Assembly: GCA_905182535.1 (NCBI GenBank)
Contig: CAJJBZ010000003.1
Coordinates: forward strand, 62,001-126,000
DNA length: 64,000 nt
Source: an uncultured Planktomarina sp.
GTDB lineage: Bacteria > Pseudomonadota > Alphaproteobacteria > Rhodobacterales > Rhodobacteraceae
Direction of reading: 5' to 3'
Shown here: piece after piece, positions 63,368-64,000 of the stretch
How the letters are laid out: each line of letters begins with the position of its first letter
How positions within the stretch are numbered: the first letter of the stretch is position 1
Notes under the pieces: generated by a model
Told to the model about the DNA's origin: nothing
Databases searched by the model: none
The model's input: only the letters and a program-made list of their open reading frames with translations
Program-made: the position numbers and the translations under genes

Positions 63368-64000
63368 TTAGAGCCCACGTTTTCTCAGTAAAGCCGAGGC
63401 ATCAGGCATGCGGCCACGGAATGCCAAATAAAGGGCTTCAGCATCCTCGCTGCCGCCTTTTGACAAGATATTATCATACAAGGCCTGGGCTCGCTTCGGA
63501 TCAAACGCGCCACCCGCCTCTTCAAATGAAGCAAAGGCATCTGCATCCATAACCTCAGACCACATATAGCTATAATAGGCACTAGAATAGCCATCACCTG
63601 AGAAAATATGGGCAAATTGCGGCGTTGCATGCCGCATACTAATGGCCACGGGCATACCAATCTCTGTTAAGATCTCCTCCTGTCGGCCCATAGGATCGGC
63701 TGGCGGTTCGCCTTCGTGAAAGCTGAGATCTACCAAGGCTGAAGCTACATACTCCACAGTTTGAAAGCCCATATCAAAAGTTGCAGCCCCAAGCATGCGT
63801 GACAACAGGTCGGCAGGCATAGCCTCGCCAGTCTCCGCATGTGTTGCAAATTTTTGTAGCACCTCCGGCACCTCCAACCAATGTTCATAAAGTTGGCTTG
63901 GCAATTCCACAAAGTCACGCGCTACAGCCGTACCGGAAATGGCAGTGTAAGATACATCACTAAGCATCTGGTGCAAGGCATGGCCAAACTCGTGAAACAA
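63368..64000 (-). CDS. M3 family oligopeptidase, C-terminal part (runs off the window)
   Basis: Partial gene, 210 codons visible, extending beyond the right edge. The zinc motif HEFGH is present close to the visible N-terminus (MFHEFGHALHQMLSDV), with the third ligand region FVELPSQLYEHW after it. This matches the catalytic domain of oligopeptidase A/PrlC or peptidyl-dipeptidase Dcp. It ends DASALLRKRGL. It degrades peptides in the cytoplasm; which of the two subfamilies cannot be decided from the fragment. Confidence 0.88.
   Translation of the reverse strand: MFHEFGHALHQMLSDVSYTAISGTAVARDFVELPSQLYEHWLEVPEVLQKFATHAETGEAMPADLLSRMLGAATFDMGFQTVEYVASALVDLSFHEGEPPADPMGRQEEILTEIGMPVAISMRHATPQFAHIFSGDGYSSAYYSYMWSEVMDADAFASFEEAGGAFDPKRAQALYDNILSKGGSEDAEALYLAFRGRMPDASALLRKRGL

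Overview
The window comes from a marine alphaproteobacterium of the Rhodobacterales/Roseobacter type. The basis is gene content and order: an F1-ATPase cluster atpHAGDC without F0 genes, overlapping hisS-hisZ-hisG, a hisC-tyrC pair, separate xdhA/B/C with a BMP-type purine transporter, a class II (B12-dependent) ribonucleotide reductase, DUF1489, a DMGDH/GcvT-type dehydrogenase, and a ribF/MaoC/HAD-IIA neighbourhood. Base composition looks moderate to low for that group. The species cannot be named from this view. No rRNA, tRNA, CRISPR array, insertion sequence or prophage was found.

Layout. 0-7 kb: housekeeping genes (ppaC, a HAD-IIA protein, a MaoC hydratase, ribF, a YcgN-like protein, threonine aldolase, a DsbA/HCCA-isomerase-like protein, prs). 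7-12 kb: F1-ATPase on the minus strand. 12-24 kb: a methyltransferase divergent from gloB, clpA, a MotA/ExbB-like plus MotB/OmpA-like pair, a ChaC-like cyclotransferase, tyrC-hisC and rpsD. 24-38.5 kb: a DEAD-box helicase with a GKPG-repeat tail, two small genes, nrdJ, DUF1489, a PLP sulfur-amino-acid enzyme, hisS-hisZ-hisG, a slyX-like gene with an odd C-terminus, and dnaE. 38.7-48 kb: a purine cassette, xdhABC followed by a complete BMP/nucleoside ABC importer that ends at a clear terminator. 48-51.7 kb: an FAD amino-acid oxidase and a dimethylglycine/sarcosine-type dehydrogenase. 52-62.4 kb: a more AT-rich block with one long minus-strand operon (M20 amidohydrolase, dipeptide-type ABC importer, aldehyde dehydrogenase, SDR, P1/DmpA-type peptidase), read divergently from a small PAS-LuxR regulator across a dyad operator candidate. 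The right edge holds an SH3-domain protein and the C-terminal part of an M3 peptidase.

Data quality matters when reading this window. At least eleven genes, including the essential dnaE, atpG and ribF, carry single-base frameshifts. Most are repaired by removing one base, usually from a short homopolymer. They are best read as sequencing or assembly errors, not pseudogenes, and those genes are annotated here over their full intended span.

The most interesting items are: (i) the stator-like pair in which the MotB/OmpA-type protein has about 600 residues of coiled coil; (ii) the acyl-amino/peptide catabolic operon with its PAS-LuxR regulator and a three-half-site TACGGTA operator; (iii) the slyX-like gene whose C-terminal half resembles phage GroES-like proteins; (iv) the apparent xdhA-xdhB fusion, which a one-base GGG miscall would explain.
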